A DNA stretch of 64,000 bases from Armatimonas rosea (GCF_014202505.1 NZ_JACHGW010000001.1:496001-560000), one strand, 5' to 3'; positions 51,728 to 61,454 are shown, counted from the first letter of the stretch. The notes: generated by a model not told the origin, from the letters alone. Made by a program: numbers and translations.

Positions 51728-52905
51728 GCGAGTTTCCTTAAGAGAGCGTGTAGGTTGTCGGTGTGGTGCTCGGGGGTGAAGCGCTCGAAGTAGCGCTGGC
51801 GCCCGGTCTCTCCCAGCCGAGCGCGCAGGGCCGGGTCGGAGAGCAGGCGGTCGATTTCCTGGGCGAGGGCGGCGGGGTCGTTCGACGGCACCGCGAGGCC
51901 GGTGACATTGTCCTCCAGCCACTCGCCGATCCCCCCGACTGTGGTGGCGATCACGGGGGTGGCGTGGCGCATCGCCTCGGGACCGATCAGGCCAAAGGTC
52001 TCGGGGGAGCGCGACGGCACCACGACAGCGGCGGCGCGACGGAAGGCATCTTCGAGGGTCTGGCCACTGGCCTTGCCCTTCCACTGCACCTTGCTGCCGA
52101 TCTCCAGCTGGGCGACCAGCTCTTTGTAGCGCCCCTCGAACTTCCCGGAGCCGTAGATCGCCAGGCTCACCGGGTTCTTGACCAGCGGGAGGGCCTGAAG
52201 CAGGGTATCGACTCCCTTGCCCATCGCCCCGAGCTGGCCGGCAAAGACCAGCTGCTGGGAGTCGCGCTCCGCAAAGGGAAGCGGGGGAAGCTGGGGCGGG
52301 TCGGCATAGAGGGGGAGCGTGTGCAGGCGCTCTTGGGGGAAGCCGTGCGCCTGGAGGTGCCGCGCCATGTAGCCCGAGCCGAGCACAAAGCCGGTGTAGG
52401 CGCGCCGGGAGGCCTCTTGCTGCCCGAGCAGGGTCATCGGGAGGGTCAGGCGGAAGCCGCGCCCTGCCTTGTTGACCACGCCCCCACAGGTAAAGCAGTT
52501 CATCCCTACGGTCTGGGTGCAGGTATTGCGCCCCACCACGGTGTACTTGTGCTCACGCGGGCAGAAGAGCTTGTGGTCGTGGAAGAAGCGCAGGGCGGGG
52601 ATCTTGAGCGCCTGGCAGGTCTTGCCGAGCTGGGCCGCGAGGTCCTCTTCGACTAGGCGGTGGACATAGACCACATCGGGCTTGAGCTTCTCGAGCTGCT
52701 CCCGGAGCGCCACGAGCGGGAAGACTCCCCCAGTGAAGGCCTCACGAACCCCCGGCGCGATCGCCTCACGGACATCGCGGTAGAGCAGGGTGGAGCGGAC
52801 ACCGTGACGCTCCTCTAGGTGCCCCGCGGTCTCACGAATGTAGCGCTCACATCCCCCCGTGGAGTCTGCCGTTTCATTTACCCAGACGACATGTAGCTTC
52901 TTCAT
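51724..52905 (-). CDS. GT4-family glycosyltransferase
   Basis: 393 aa GT-B fold. N-terminal WVNETADSTGGCERYIRETA. The C-terminal donor-binding domain has FAGQLGAMGKGVDTLLQAL and SPETFGLIGPEAMRHATPVI, including the E-x7-E motif. A cysteine-rich insert (FCPREHKYTVVGRNTCTQTV, then MNCFTCGG) in the acceptor domain resembles a metal site. It probably adds a sugar to the EPS repeat unit. Preceded by a 44-base gap with a tandem 11-bp repeat. Confidence 0.88.
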   Translation of the reverse strand: MKKLHVVWVNETADSTGGCERYIRETAGHLEERHGVRSTLLYRDVREAIAPGVREAFTGGVFPLVALREQLEKLKPDVVYVHRLVEEDLAAQLGKTCQALKIPALRFFHDHKLFCPREHKYTVVGRNTCTQTVGMNCFTCGGVVNKAGRGFRLTLPMTLLGQQEASRRAYTGFVLGSGYMARHLQAHGFPQERLHTLPLYADPPQLPPLPFAERDSQQLVFAGQLGAMGKGVDTLLQALPLVKNPVSLAIYGSGKFEGRYKELVAQLEIGSKVQWKGKASGQTLEDAFRRAAAVVVPSRSPETFGLIGPEAMRHATPVIATTVGGIGEWLEDNVTGLAVPSNDPAALAQEIDRLLSDPALRARLGETGRQRYFERFTPEHHTDNLHALLRKLA

Positions 52906-52922
52906 GGTACCTACCCTGTCCT

Positions 52923-52944
52923 AGTCGCGTTAAAGTCGCGTTAA
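52923..52944. repeat. Tandem 11-bp direct repeat upstream of GT4 gene
   Basis: AGTCGCGTTAA occurs twice without a gap (52923-52933 and 52934-52944), followed by ATCGCC. It is in the 44-base space between the Wzz-like and GT4 genes, 18 bases before the GT4 start. The 11-base spacing is one helical turn and looks like an operator. Confidence 0.6.
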
Positions 52945-52949
52945 ATCGC

Positions 52950-54962
52950 CTACAGTGATAAGAGATTTCTCTCTGCAACATCCAGCAAGACCAGGCCATT
53001 GAGCTCGGTGTGCTCGCTCAGGCCCGCGCTGGCTTTCTTGAGGGCCTTGGGCTTGGCCTTGCCGGGGAGACCCACAAAGAGGGTGTGCGCCGCCAGCTCG
53101 CTCGACTGGGGCCCGAGCAGCAAGAAGAGATCGTAGGAGCCCCGCAGGCTCTGAGGATCGACCGGGCCGCCAAACCAGTGGACCCCGCTAAAGCGTGTCG
53201 GGTGGCCCCCCGATGGGGTGGGGTCTTGGCCGGTGAGCAGGTTGCCGGGCTTGGAGTCGGGGCGGGTGTCGATCAGGGCGATACTCTGTCCCCGCTTGCT
53301 GAGGTAGACCGCCAGCGCCACCACGACCCGGAGCAGAGCACCGCCATCGACCAGGGGCAGGGCCTCCAGCGCGATACTGGCTCCCTTTTGGGGGGCGAGC
53401 TGGCGTAGGCGGCGTGCCAGCAGGCCGATCCGGCGGTTGTACTCCGGAGTGCCCCGCTTGGGAATCGTGCTGAGCAGGGGAACCGCAGTCATCCCCGAGC
53501 TCGGCGGCTTGGGCTTCTTGAGCGAGAGCACCACTGCAAGGGCCAGCCCCACAATGCCCCCGACAATCGGCAGGGCCAGGGGGATGAGCGCCTTCATGGG
53601 GTTCTTACCCGCCTCCGGTGCCGCGCTTGCCTCGGAGACAATGGTGAAGTCCTGCAGCGACGACTCCGCGTCGCGGGATTTCTGTGCGATCCGGCTCTCG
53701 ATCTCCCCCCGCTCGATCTCGCGTCCGCTGATATTGCGCTTGAGGGAGTCGTACTGCTGCTGGAAGCCGGGCATGAGGTCGAGGCGGGACTTCACCCGTG
53801 CACGGGCCTCGACCAGGGAGAGGACTTTTTTCTGGACCGCGATCTTCTGGAGCTGGATATCGAAGGTGCGTACCAGCATGGTCTGGAGGATCGGGGCCGA
53901 CGGCGCAGCACCCTCGGAGCCGCCGGGGACAATCTGCTGCTGGAGCTTGGCGCGCTCCGAGCGCCAGCGCTCGGTCTGCTCGGTCTCTTCAGTGAGGGTG
54001 CGCTGGACCTCAAACTCGCTGTTGATCCGGTCGTACTCCGCCTGGGAGATAAAGCCCTTGTCGAGGAGCTGCTTGGCGCGGTCGCGCTCGCGGCGGCGCA
54101 GCTCTAGCAGGGCGACATTCTTGCGGGTCTCCTTGTCCTCGCGGATGGTGTCTCGGAGGCGCTCGATCCGGGTGTTGACATCGGCCAGGTTCTCCAGCTG
54201 GGCCATGTTCTTGCTCTCGGCCTTGACCCGGTCCTTGAGCTCCTTGATCGCGCTATCGAGCTTGATGGCCTGCTCTTCGACGGTCTTGCGCTCGGCCTGG
54301 GCCTGCTCCAGCAAGACCCCGTAGTTGTTGTACTCCTCCAGGAGCGCCCGGGACTCTTTCTCGATATCGACAATCTTATTGGCGGTGGTGAAGGCGCGGA
54401 GCTGGACATCGTTTTGCTTGAGGGCGGCCCGCACCCGCTCCAGGCGCTTGCGCAGGTCCCCGATCTCACGCTGCTGCTTGAGCTGGACACGGGCCTGGTA
54501 GCGCTCCAGAAAGACATCGCGGATGGTATTGGCGAGCTCCGCGGCACCCCGTGCGGTTGGCCACTTGGTCTCGATCACCAGGAGAGTGGTGTTCTTCTGG
54601 ATATGGGCATCGATCGCCTTCCCAATGGCCTCTGCGGAGTCCTCTAGCCCGAGGCGCTCCTTGGCCGTGAGGATGTTCTCTCGGATCTTGAGGGTGTCCT
54701 TGAGGGTCGCGACCGTGGTCTTGGCATCGACATAGCGGGCGTTCTCTCCCACGGGCTGGAAGTTGAGGATCGTCTCCGCCTTGGACTCTTTCTTCTGCTT
54801 ATCGAGGAGCCCCGAGACCGGCTTGATGGCAGCCGTGCCAAGGGCCACACCGACCACGATCAGTGGCCAGCGTAGCAGTGCCCCCAGCAAGAGCCGCTTG
54901 ATATCCAGCGGCGGCTTGGCAGGAGCCTTGGGCTTGTCGTCCTCTTCCTCTTCTTCGTCCAT
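52950..54962 (-). CDS. Wzz/GumC-like polysaccharide chain-length protein
   Basis: 670 aa. Very acidic start (MDEEEEEDDK), first membrane helix at about residues 25-45, long periplasmic coiled coil (about 140-430), second helix near residue 475 (LIPLALPIVGGIVGLALAVV), then a cytoplasmic domain with LRVVVALAVYLSKRGQSIAL. The tail resembles a BY-kinase or MinD fold but no Walker A GKS/T motif is seen. Such proteins set polymer length and link the flippase-polymerase machinery to export. Upstream flippase gene ends 15 bases before its start. Confidence 0.82.
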   Translation of the reverse strand: MDEEEEEDDKPKAPAKPPLDIKRLLLGALLRWPLIVVGVALGTAAIKPVSGLLDKQKKESKAETILNFQPVGENARYVDAKTTVATLKDTLKIRENILTAKERLGLEDSAEAIGKAIDAHIQKNTTLLVIETKWPTARGAAELANTIRDVFLERYQARVQLKQQREIGDLRKRLERVRAALKQNDVQLRAFTTANKIVDIEKESRALLEEYNNYGVLLEQAQAERKTVEEQAIKLDSAIKELKDRVKAESKNMAQLENLADVNTRIERLRDTIREDKETRKNVALLELRRRERDRAKQLLDKGFISQAEYDRINSEFEVQRTLTEETEQTERWRSERAKLQQQIVPGGSEGAAPSAPILQTMLVRTFDIQLQKIAVQKKVLSLVEARARVKSRLDLMPGFQQQYDSLKRNISGREIERGEIESRIAQKSRDAESSLQDFTIVSEASAAPEAGKNPMKALIPLALPIVGGIVGLALAVVLSLKKPKPPSSGMTAVPLLSTIPKRGTPEYNRRIGLLARRLRQLAPQKGASIALEALPLVDGGALLRVVVALAVYLSKRGQSIALIDTRPDSKPGNLLTGQDPTPSGGHPTRFSGVHWFGGPVDPQSLRGSYDLFLLLGPQSSELAAHTLFVGLPGKAKPKALKKASAGLSEHTELNGLVLLDVAERNLLSL

Positions 54963-54977
54963 AGCTGCGTAAACTAC

Positions 54978-56468
54978 TTACTTTTTCCTGCGCCATCGCC
55001 GATCCTCGGGGCGGGTGAACGCCACCAAAAACAGGCCGGCAAAGGCCAGCGCACCTGGCACGGCCAGGGGCAGGATCCCCAGCAGGTGGGTCGGGGCGGG
55101 CAGGACCGCCTTGAGCCCCAGGGTCACCAGAGCCTGCGCGCCACCACACACCAGAGCGGGGCCAAACACGGTCGCGAGATAGTGCCCAACCCCCACTCCC
55201 GCGCACCGGCAGGCTCGGGGCAAGACCGTAAAGACATCGACTGCCACGGTCGCCACCAGGGTCCCCAGCGCCACCCCGACCGGCCCAAAGACTCGGACCA
55301 GCACGAGGCTCGCGCCCACGTTTAAAAACATCCCGACTGTCTGGGCCCGCGCCGAGAACCCGTGGTGCCCGGTCATCACCAGCACGAGCGCCGCCACGAG
55401 CTGCGGTGCCGCTAGGGCCATCGCGCCCAGCAGGACAACCAGCGGGACCACCGCGCCTTGCATCTGTGGCCCCACCCAGAGCGTCACTACTTCTCGTGCC
55501 AGGCAGGCAATCGCCACACTGAGCACACTGGCACCGGCCAGCACAAACTTCGAGCCCCGCACAAACAGCGTCTTTATCTTCTCGGTCTCGCCGGCTCCAT
55601 GGAGCTGCGCGACCACCGGGGCCAGCACATTGACCGCCTGCTTGATGAGCAGCAGGGCGCTCTCCGCGATCCGGAGCGCCACGGCGTAGGCCGCCACCGG
55701 CTCCAGGCCACAGAAGAGCTGCACCAGGATCGGGTCGGTGCGCAGGCGGACCAGCTGCGCGATATTGACCAGGAGCTGTGCGCCCGAGAACCCCATCAGG
55801 GTCTTGAGCTGGCTCCGCTCCGCCAGGCCGAGCGAGAGCTTGAGTCCAGGGACAACGCGGCGGACCAGAAGGGCATACACTCCATATTCGGCAAGCATGG
55901 CCGCAAGATTGATAGCACCGACAATAATAATTCCGGCTCCGAGCTTTAGGGCGACCCAGACCGCGGCGGCGTAGACCACGGTCGCCCCCGCTTGCACCGC
56001 GCTGAGCAGGGCGTTTTTCTGCTCGCCAAACAGCAGGCTATGGAACAGCGAGAGCGGCAGGGCGAAGATCACCGAGCGCAGCGCCAGCAGCCAGAGCAGC
56101 GCGAGCGCGACCCCGGCCTTGGCCTCCGGGAGGTGGAACCAGTGGACATAGCCCAGCGAGAGAGCGAACACCGCGACAGTCGCGACCCCGGCGAGCCCCA
56201 GATAGAGCGCTAAAAGCGTGCTGGCGATCTTATTGCGCCGCTCCGTGTCTCCGCTGCCGCGGCACTCGGCGATAAACTTCACCGCGCTGGTCGCTAGGCC
56301 ACCGTCCATGAGCCCCAAGAAGCCCATCACGGCAAAGGTCAGCGACCAGAGCCCGAAGTCCTCTGCGCCCACGGCTTTGAGAATGATGGGCGTGAGCGCA
56401 AACTGCACCGCCATGACGACCAAGAACCGGCCGTAGCTGGCTAAGACATTGCCTTTTAAACCGCGCAT
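54978..56468 (-). CDS. Wzx-like polysaccharide flippase (MOP superfamily)
   Basis: 496 aa with about 14 helices. N-terminal KGNVLASYGRFLVVMAVQFA, then GAEDFGLWSLTFAVMGFLGL as in Wzx/RfbX. It would flip undecaprenyl-linked repeat units across the inner membrane. The Wzy-like gene overlaps its start by 13 bases. Confidence 0.88.
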   Translation of the reverse strand: MRGLKGNVLASYGRFLVVMAVQFALTPIILKAVGAEDFGLWSLTFAVMGFLGLMDGGLATSAVKFIAECRGSGDTERRNKIASTLLALYLGLAGVATVAVFALSLGYVHWFHLPEAKAGVALALLWLLALRSVIFALPLSLFHSLLFGEQKNALLSAVQAGATVVYAAAVWVALKLGAGIIIVGAINLAAMLAEYGVYALLVRRVVPGLKLSLGLAERSQLKTLMGFSGAQLLVNIAQLVRLRTDPILVQLFCGLEPVAAYAVALRIAESALLLIKQAVNVLAPVVAQLHGAGETEKIKTLFVRGSKFVLAGASVLSVAIACLAREVVTLWVGPQMQGAVVPLVVLLGAMALAAPQLVAALVLVMTGHHGFSARAQTVGMFLNVGASLVLVRVFGPVGVALGTLVATVAVDVFTVLPRACRCAGVGVGHYLATVFGPALVCGGAQALVTLGLKAVLPAPTHLLGILPLAVPGALAFAGLFLVAFTRPEDRRWRRKK

Positions 56469-57847
56469 GGAGCCTCCTCAACGGCTTGTAATTCCTGCAC
56501 TTCGAGCGCTTTGAGCTTCTTGACCGGCTTTTTCTTCTGGGGGATCAGGTCGTAGCCGCCACCGTCCTTGAGCCCCATCGCGAGGCCGGCCATGATGGCG
56601 TACATGTAGGTCACGGGGGTGATACGAAACACCCACTCGGCAAAGCCGCTCACGTGGAGGGCGCACTCCCCGATAAAGACACTCATGCAGAGCCAGCCGA
56701 CCATGTTGTGGCGGTTCTTCCAGAAGCCGATCAGTGCATTGCCCCCAAAGTAGACCAGGATCACCACAAAGACATAGAGCCCCGGCTTGCCCAGCTCCGC
56801 CGCCGTCAGGTTGTAGATATGGTGGCAGACCCCCGCCTCGTCCTCGTCCTCCATCACCGTGATGAACTGGCTGTAGCGCGCTTGTTTGGTGAGGGCGTGG
56901 GAGAAGTTATTGACCCCAACCCCAAACGGGTGGTCCTCGGCCATCTTCTTGGCGGCGATATTGAACTCCTTGCGGGCGAGCTCACTCTCCTCGGGGGCGG
57001 TGCGGATGCGCTCCATGATCGACGGCAGGGCGAGAAGCCCCCCGACAATCACTCCCGTCACCGCAAAGACGGTCACGCCGCGGACACGCTTGGTGCGGCA
57101 GAAGATATTGGCGATCAGGAGCGAGCCAAAGAAGCCACTGACCGAGAGTAGCATCCCCAGGCGCGAGAAGGAGCTCTGGCTGGCGACACAGAGCCCTAGG
57201 CAGCCGATCGTACTCAGGACCGACTGGGCATTGCTGAGCTTCTTGTCGGTGAGGCCCCACATGGCCAGCACGGGGAGAAACTGGTTGATAAACAGCGGGA
57301 CGGTGTTGGAGTGGTCGAAGCAGGCCGCCACCCGGTAGACATGGCCGATGTACTTGTCCTTGAGCGCCCAGAGAAAGAGGGTCCAGCCCGCGATCACCAT
57401 TCCCAGCCAGATATTGCGCCGCGGCCAGGGCATCCTCAGCATGTTGTAGGTGATCCAGTAGATGCCGTAGGCGCGCGCCCACTTGAACAGCGAGAAGAAC
57501 GAGACCAGCTTAAACTCCGCGCCCGCCACGGAGATCGTTGCGATGATATAGAGCGCTAGCAGCAGCCAGCTTCCGGGGGGGAACTTGACAATTCTCTCGG
57601 GGTACTTCTTGTGCAGGACAATGCAGAGTGCCAGGGCGATCAGGTCGCAGGTGCAGACCTCAAAGCCTCGGTCGGGGCCGCGGTAGGTCTCCATCGAGAC
57701 AAAGTTGACCTTGCCTTGCTTGACCAGGAGCGCAAAGAGAAAGATCCCCCCTGCCAGCAAGCCGCGGACCTTGGCATCGATCACGGCCCGGTTGGCGAGC
57801 AGCGGCACCCCCACGCAGAGCATGAGGAAGAAGACAACATACTTCAC
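56456..57847 (-). CDS. Wzy-like O-antigen/EPS polymerase
   Basis: 463 aa, about 11 helices. A large periplasmic loop, with the WaaL/Wzy_C-type signature AEDHPFGVGVNNFSHAL preceded by EEFN-type residues, followed by EAGVCHHIYNLTAAELG. Joins repeat units at the periplasmic face. The C-terminus is basic (PQKKKPVKKLKAL). It overlaps the phosphodiesterase-like gene by 4 bases and the flippase by 13 bases. Confidence 0.85.
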   Translation of the reverse strand: MKYVVFFLMLCVGVPLLANRAVIDAKVRGLLAGGIFLFALLVKQGKVNFVSMETYRGPDRGFEVCTCDLIALALCIVLHKKYPERIVKFPPGSWLLLALYIIATISVAGAEFKLVSFFSLFKWARAYGIYWITYNMLRMPWPRRNIWLGMVIAGWTLFLWALKDKYIGHVYRVAACFDHSNTVPLFINQFLPVLAMWGLTDKKLSNAQSVLSTIGCLGLCVASQSSFSRLGMLLSVSGFFGSLLIANIFCRTKRVRGVTVFAVTGVIVGGLLALPSIMERIRTAPEESELARKEFNIAAKKMAEDHPFGVGVNNFSHALTKQARYSQFITVMEDEDEAGVCHHIYNLTAAELGKPGLYVFVVILVYFGGNALIGFWKNRHNMVGWLCMSVFIGECALHVSGFAEWVFRITPVTYMYAIMAGLAMGLKDGGGYDLIPQKKKPVKKLKALEVQELQAVEEAPCAV

Positions 57848-59007
57848 GTCTTCAGGCCGGACTCCGCGCGCATCAGGCCATAGAGGTCGGTGAGGCGGTG
57901 GGGGAGCGCGTCGGTGGGGGTGTTGGAGAGGTAGCTCGCCGCCGAGTCCTTGTCTGCGGGGTCGTAGCCGTGCATCCCCGCGATCGGGCGGGTTCCCATG
58001 AAGCTGGGGCAGAGCAAGACGCCCGGGTTGAGCAGGAAGAACAGGTCTCCAAAGCGCTTGTCGGCGAAGTTGCAGCCGAAGTTTTCCAGCTCCGTGTCGG
58101 TGAGGATGCGGCCCTGGGGCTCTTTGGTGAGCGCGGCGGGGATCGCCTGGCGTGCCTTGTCCGAGAGGAGCCAGAAGCGCGCCATCGTCGAGTCGTAGAC
58201 CGCGGCGTAGTCCTTGCCCCAGGCCAGCCCGAGCGCCTCGATCTGGGCCATGAGGTTGCAGGTGCTGGTCACGTTGGTCATCCCATGGTCGGAGAAGACA
58301 TGCAGGCGGACCTCGCTGTACTGGGTCTGGGCCTGCGCCACCAGCCCCGTGAGTTTTTCGTCGTACCAGGCCAGCTTCTGGCGCACCCGCTCGGAGTTCG
58401 TCCCCTCCGCGTGCAGGATGCCGTCCATGCCCGCCAGGTAGAGATAGGCCGTGCGGGGCTTCTGCGTGGTCAGTGCCTCGGCGAGTGCCGCCACACTGGC
58501 CGTGTCGTCCTTGCGCCAGTCCGAGACAAAGTGTGGGATATTGGCCGCGCGCAGGTCATCGGTGAGGGTTTTTTGGCCCCCATTGATCCCTTGTGGCTGG
58601 TAGAGATCGCGCTTCTCCGTGTACTCCAGGTCGGGGAGGCGGTGAAAGGGGACCGCGTAGAGGTTGAAGTAGCCCGTGTAGCCGAGCTGTTTTTTGTAGA
58701 GCTGGCTGATCTTGCTTCGCACCCGTGCGCGGTCGGTGACAGCGGTCGGAAGGAGCCCCAGCAGGCTGCACGGGAGCTTGCCAAAGGGCGAGCGCTCGGG
58801 GGCGTAGACAAAGAAGGAGAAGTGACCATTCTCACGGGGGAGTCGTCCCGTGAGAATGGTCGGATCGCAGGTACAGGAGTACCCGAGCACGGTCTCTAGG
58901 CGCGTGCGGACGGGCGCGAGCTCTGTCAGAAACGGGTTCTTCTGGAGCAGCTCCCAGCCGAGCGCGTCGATAAAAACAAAGAGTGCGAGGGTTCCCTGTC
59001 GTGCCAT
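57844..59007 (-). CDS. Type I phosphodiesterase/alkaline-phosphatase superfamily protein
   Basis: 387 aa. Metal Asp in FVFIDALGWELL, catalytic Thr or Ser in CDPTILTGRLP, and later metal residues in LHVFSDHGMTNV and AGMHGYDP. No signal peptide despite a glycan context. The family hydrolyses phosphodiesters or transfers phospho-groups onto glycans. GGAGAAG lies before the ATG. It sits first in the EPS part, 38 bases after the STAS gene and overlaps the Wzy-like gene by 4 bases. Confidence 0.82.
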   Translation of the reverse strand: MARQGTLALFVFIDALGWELLQKNPFLTELAPVRTRLETVLGYSCTCDPTILTGRLPRENGHFSFFVYAPERSPFGKLPCSLLGLLPTAVTDRARVRSKISQLYKKQLGYTGYFNLYAVPFHRLPDLEYTEKRDLYQPQGINGGQKTLTDDLRAANIPHFVSDWRKDDTASVAALAEALTTQKPRTAYLYLAGMDGILHAEGTNSERVRQKLAWYDEKLTGLVAQAQTQYSEVRLHVFSDHGMTNVTSTCNLMAQIEALGLAWGKDYAAVYDSTMARFWLLSDKARQAIPAALTKEPQGRILTDTELENFGCNFADKRFGDLFFLLNPGVLLCPSFMGTRPIAGMHGYDPADKDSAASYLSNTPTDALPHRLTDLYGLMRAESGLKT

Positions 59008-59045
59008 CTTCTCCTGCCTTCTGGTGTCTTTCCATGTGGACGTTA

Positions 59046-59399
59046 CTACGCTGCCTTGGGGAGGGCGAAGGCGGCTTGGGCATCTTCCGCGCTGGCGGCG
59101 ATGGGAACGATCTTCTGCATGCGGACGAGCTCGAACATCGCCATGACCCGTGGCTGGACACCGCAGAGGCGCAGCTCGCCGCCGCGGGTGCGCAGGTCGC
59201 GCAGGAAGGAGAGGATCGAGCCCAGCCCCGAGCTATCGACAAACTCCACTTGGCTGATGTCCAGGATCACCTGGGTCTCGCCCTGGGCAACTTGTACTAT
59301 CTTTTTCTTGAACTCGACCGTGTTGCTCATGTCCAGCTTGTGGATATTGAGGACGATATAGGAAACGCCATTCTCTAGGTAGGTCTTAGTAAGCTCCAT
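59046..59399 (-). CDS. STAS-domain anti-sigma factor antagonist
   Basis: 117 aa STAS fold. The phosphorylatable serine is in FVDSSGLGSILSFLRD. Works in partner switching, in which a kinase phosphorylates it and a PP2C phosphatase restores it. The phosphatase and a kinase-like ATPase are fused in the gene immediately upstream (4 bases away). Confidence 0.93.
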   Translation of the reverse strand: MELTKTYLENGVSYIVLNIHKLDMSNTVEFKKKIVQVAQGETQVILDISQVEFVDSSGLGSILSFLRDLRTRGGELRLCGVQPRVMAMFELVRMQKIVPIAASAEDAQAAFALPKAA

Positions 59400-59403
59400 T
59401 TTT

Positions 59404-61038
59404 TTACTTTCTAGGGGTATTCAGGTTGATTTTAAGTCTCAAGCGGTTTGAGCCGAGCTCATCCCGGAAGTAGGTCACCTCGTCGAAGCAGCTCTGGATC
59501 ATGAACCAGCCAAAGCCACCGTCTTGGGTGCCGTCGAAGGCCGGGTCGGAGACCTGGCCAGGGACAAAGGGACAGCCTCGGTCGCTTAGGCTGAAGAGCA
59601 GGTAGTCCGCGTAGGCGCTGGCCTCGAAGCGGAAGCGCTGGTCCGAGCGGCCGGCGTAGGCGTGCCGGATGATATTGCTGGCGGCCTCGGTGAGGCCAAG
59701 GAGCACGTGGTCGGCGAGCTCGGGGACCGCGCAGGCCGAGCAGAAGTCCTCGGCGACCTTGCGCAGGTCTTCCAGGACAGCGGGGTCGGTGCGGAACTCG
59801 CGGGACTTGCGCAGGGCGGGCTGCTCGGGCTTCTTGATCGAGCCCTCAATCCGCACGACCACACAGGTGAGGTCATCGCCCTTGCCGTTGCGCCAGAGAT
59901 TGACCTGCCGGCAGAGCCCATCGGCCTGCTCCTGGGGAGAGAGCGTGAGGTCGAGCGCCGCGATCAGCCGCTGCTCGCCAAACTCCTCGCCGTCCTCGTT
60001 CTGTGCCTCGACCAGACCATCGGAGTAGAGCACAAAGACATCGCCCGCCTCGAACGTCGTGGACTGCTCCAGGTAGAGCTCATCGGGGATGATCCCCAGC
60101 GGGACATTGTCGCCGCGCAGGAAGACAAACTCCTGCTCGTGTGCCTTCCAGTGCAGGATGCTGGGGTGTCCGGCATCGACATAGTGCAGGCAGTTGCGCT
60201 CGCGGATAAAGCGGGCGTAGGTCAGGGTCACGAAGCAGTCGAGGTCCGTGAGGGCGGGGGTGAGCCCGGCCTGGAGTGCCCCGACAATTTCTTGCGGCTC
60301 GGGGAGGCGTCCAAAGGGCTGGAACTCCGCGGTGAGGCGGCGTGCGGCGAGCTGGAGCTGGCTCTTGACCGCGGCTCCTACTAGTGCGGCGGACATTCCC
60401 TTGCCCATCACATCGCCCAGGATCACATCGAAGCACTGCTCACGGAAGGTCAGAAAGTCGCAGTAGTCGCCGGTCACCCGCTCGGCGCCGGTGATATGCA
60501 CCCCGAGCGAGAGGCCGGGCGCGACCTTGGCGGGGCCATGGCGCAGCAAGAGCGTCCGCTGGATCGCCGCGCCGACCTCGGCCTCGCGCTGGCGGGAGTC
60601 CGAGAGGGCCTGTGCGGTGACCCGGAGCTCTTCTTCCACTTTTTTCTGCGCCACCGCGTAGCGGATCGAGCGGGCCATCAGGTCGGGGGTCGCCTCGTTC
60701 TTCACCAGGTAGTCCGATGCCCCCACCGCCAGCGCTTCGTCGTCCACCGAGCGCTCGCTGCTTCCGGTGAGAAGAAAGACCGGCAGGCTGTAGCCCTGGG
60801 TGCGTGCCTGGCGGAGCACCTCGATTCCCGAGACCGCGCCGAGGCGGTAGTCGAGGAGGCAGAGAACATGGTTGGGGGCCTCGCCGCTCTTGGGGAGCAT
60901 GTGGGCGAGCGCCTCCTCGGGGGTTCGTGCCCAGAGTGCTTCGTAGCGTGGCTCTCCCGTGATATCGCGCAAGAGGTCCCGTGCGATCAGGAAGTCCTCT
61001 TCGTCATCGTCCACGACCAAGATATTCTGTGTGCTCAT
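59404..61038 (-). CDS. REC-PP2C(SpoIIE)-HATPase fusion regulator
   Basis: 544 aa. Residues 1-125 are a receiver domain (ILVVDDDEEDF, phospho-Asp in CLLDYRLG, Lys in YLVKNEAT). A coiled coil and then a PP2C/SpoIIE phosphatase (about 165-395) follow, with GDYCDFL, ILGDVMGKGMSAALVG and YSDGLVEAQN. Residues 410-544 are a RsbW-type HATPase (GLTEAASNIIRHAYAG, GGFGWFMIQS). A single protein thus joins phosphorelay input, phosphatase and anti-sigma-type kinase. Target is probably the STAS protein. ATGA overlap with the upstream response regulator. Confidence 0.93.
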   Translation of the reverse strand: MSTQNILVVDDDEEDFLIARDLLRDITGEPRYEALWARTPEEALAHMLPKSGEAPNHVLCLLDYRLGAVSGIEVLRQARTQGYSLPVFLLTGSSERSVDDEALAVGASDYLVKNEATPDLMARSIRYAVAQKKVEEELRVTAQALSDSRQREAEVGAAIQRTLLLRHGPAKVAPGLSLGVHITGAERVTGDYCDFLTFREQCFDVILGDVMGKGMSAALVGAAVKSQLQLAARRLTAEFQPFGRLPEPQEIVGALQAGLTPALTDLDCFVTLTYARFIRERNCLHYVDAGHPSILHWKAHEQEFVFLRGDNVPLGIIPDELYLEQSTTFEAGDVFVLYSDGLVEAQNEDGEEFGEQRLIAALDLTLSPQEQADGLCRQVNLWRNGKGDDLTCVVVRIEGSIKKPEQPALRKSREFRTDPAVLEDLRKVAEDFCSACAVPELADHVLLGLTEAASNIIRHAYAGRSDQRFRFEASAYADYLLFSLSDRGCPFVPGQVSDPAFDGTQDGGFGWFMIQSCFDEVTYFRDELGSNRLRLKINLNTPRK

Positions 61039-61454
61039 AGGACAAGCTCCGGTGCGTAGCGCGCGACCATCTCTTGGACAATGGCGACCAGGCCCTCGAA
61101 GGTCACGGGCTTGGTGATAAAGCCCTCGGCGCCGGCGGCATTGGCGGAGGCCACATCGACGGAGTCGGTCGAGGTCGTGAGGATGACCACGGGAATGCTC
61201 TTAAAGTTGGGGCTTGCCTTGAGGATATGGAGGGTCTCCAGGCCGTTCTTGCGGGGCATGTTCCAGTCGAGGAGGATCAGGCGCGGCAGCGGGCTTAGGC
61301 TCGTGAGAAGCTCCAGCAAGGCCTGGCCGTCCTCGACAAAGCCGGCGCAGTCGACCGCATCGCACTCCTCGAAGGCATCGCGTGTCAGCATCCGGTCATC
61401 GGGGTCGTCGTCGGCCATGACGATCCGAAGGGGGTGTTTGGGCGTGAAGGTCAT
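61035..61454 (-). CDS. Single-domain response regulator
   Basis: 139 aa, REC only. Acidic pocket in IVMADDDPDDR, phospho-Asp in ILLDWNMPRKNG, and the Lys in GFITKPVTFEG. Without an output domain it likely relays phosphate or acts by binding a partner, as in CheY-type proteins. ATGA overlaps with both neighbours show coupling to the kinase and the PP2C fusion. Confidence 0.94.
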   Translation of the reverse strand: MTFTPKHPLRIVMADDDPDDRMLTRDAFEECDAVDCAGFVEDGQALLELLTSLSPLPRLILLDWNMPRKNGLETLHILKASPNFKSIPVVILTTSTDSVDVASANAAGAEGFITKPVTFEGLVAIVQEMVARYAPELVL

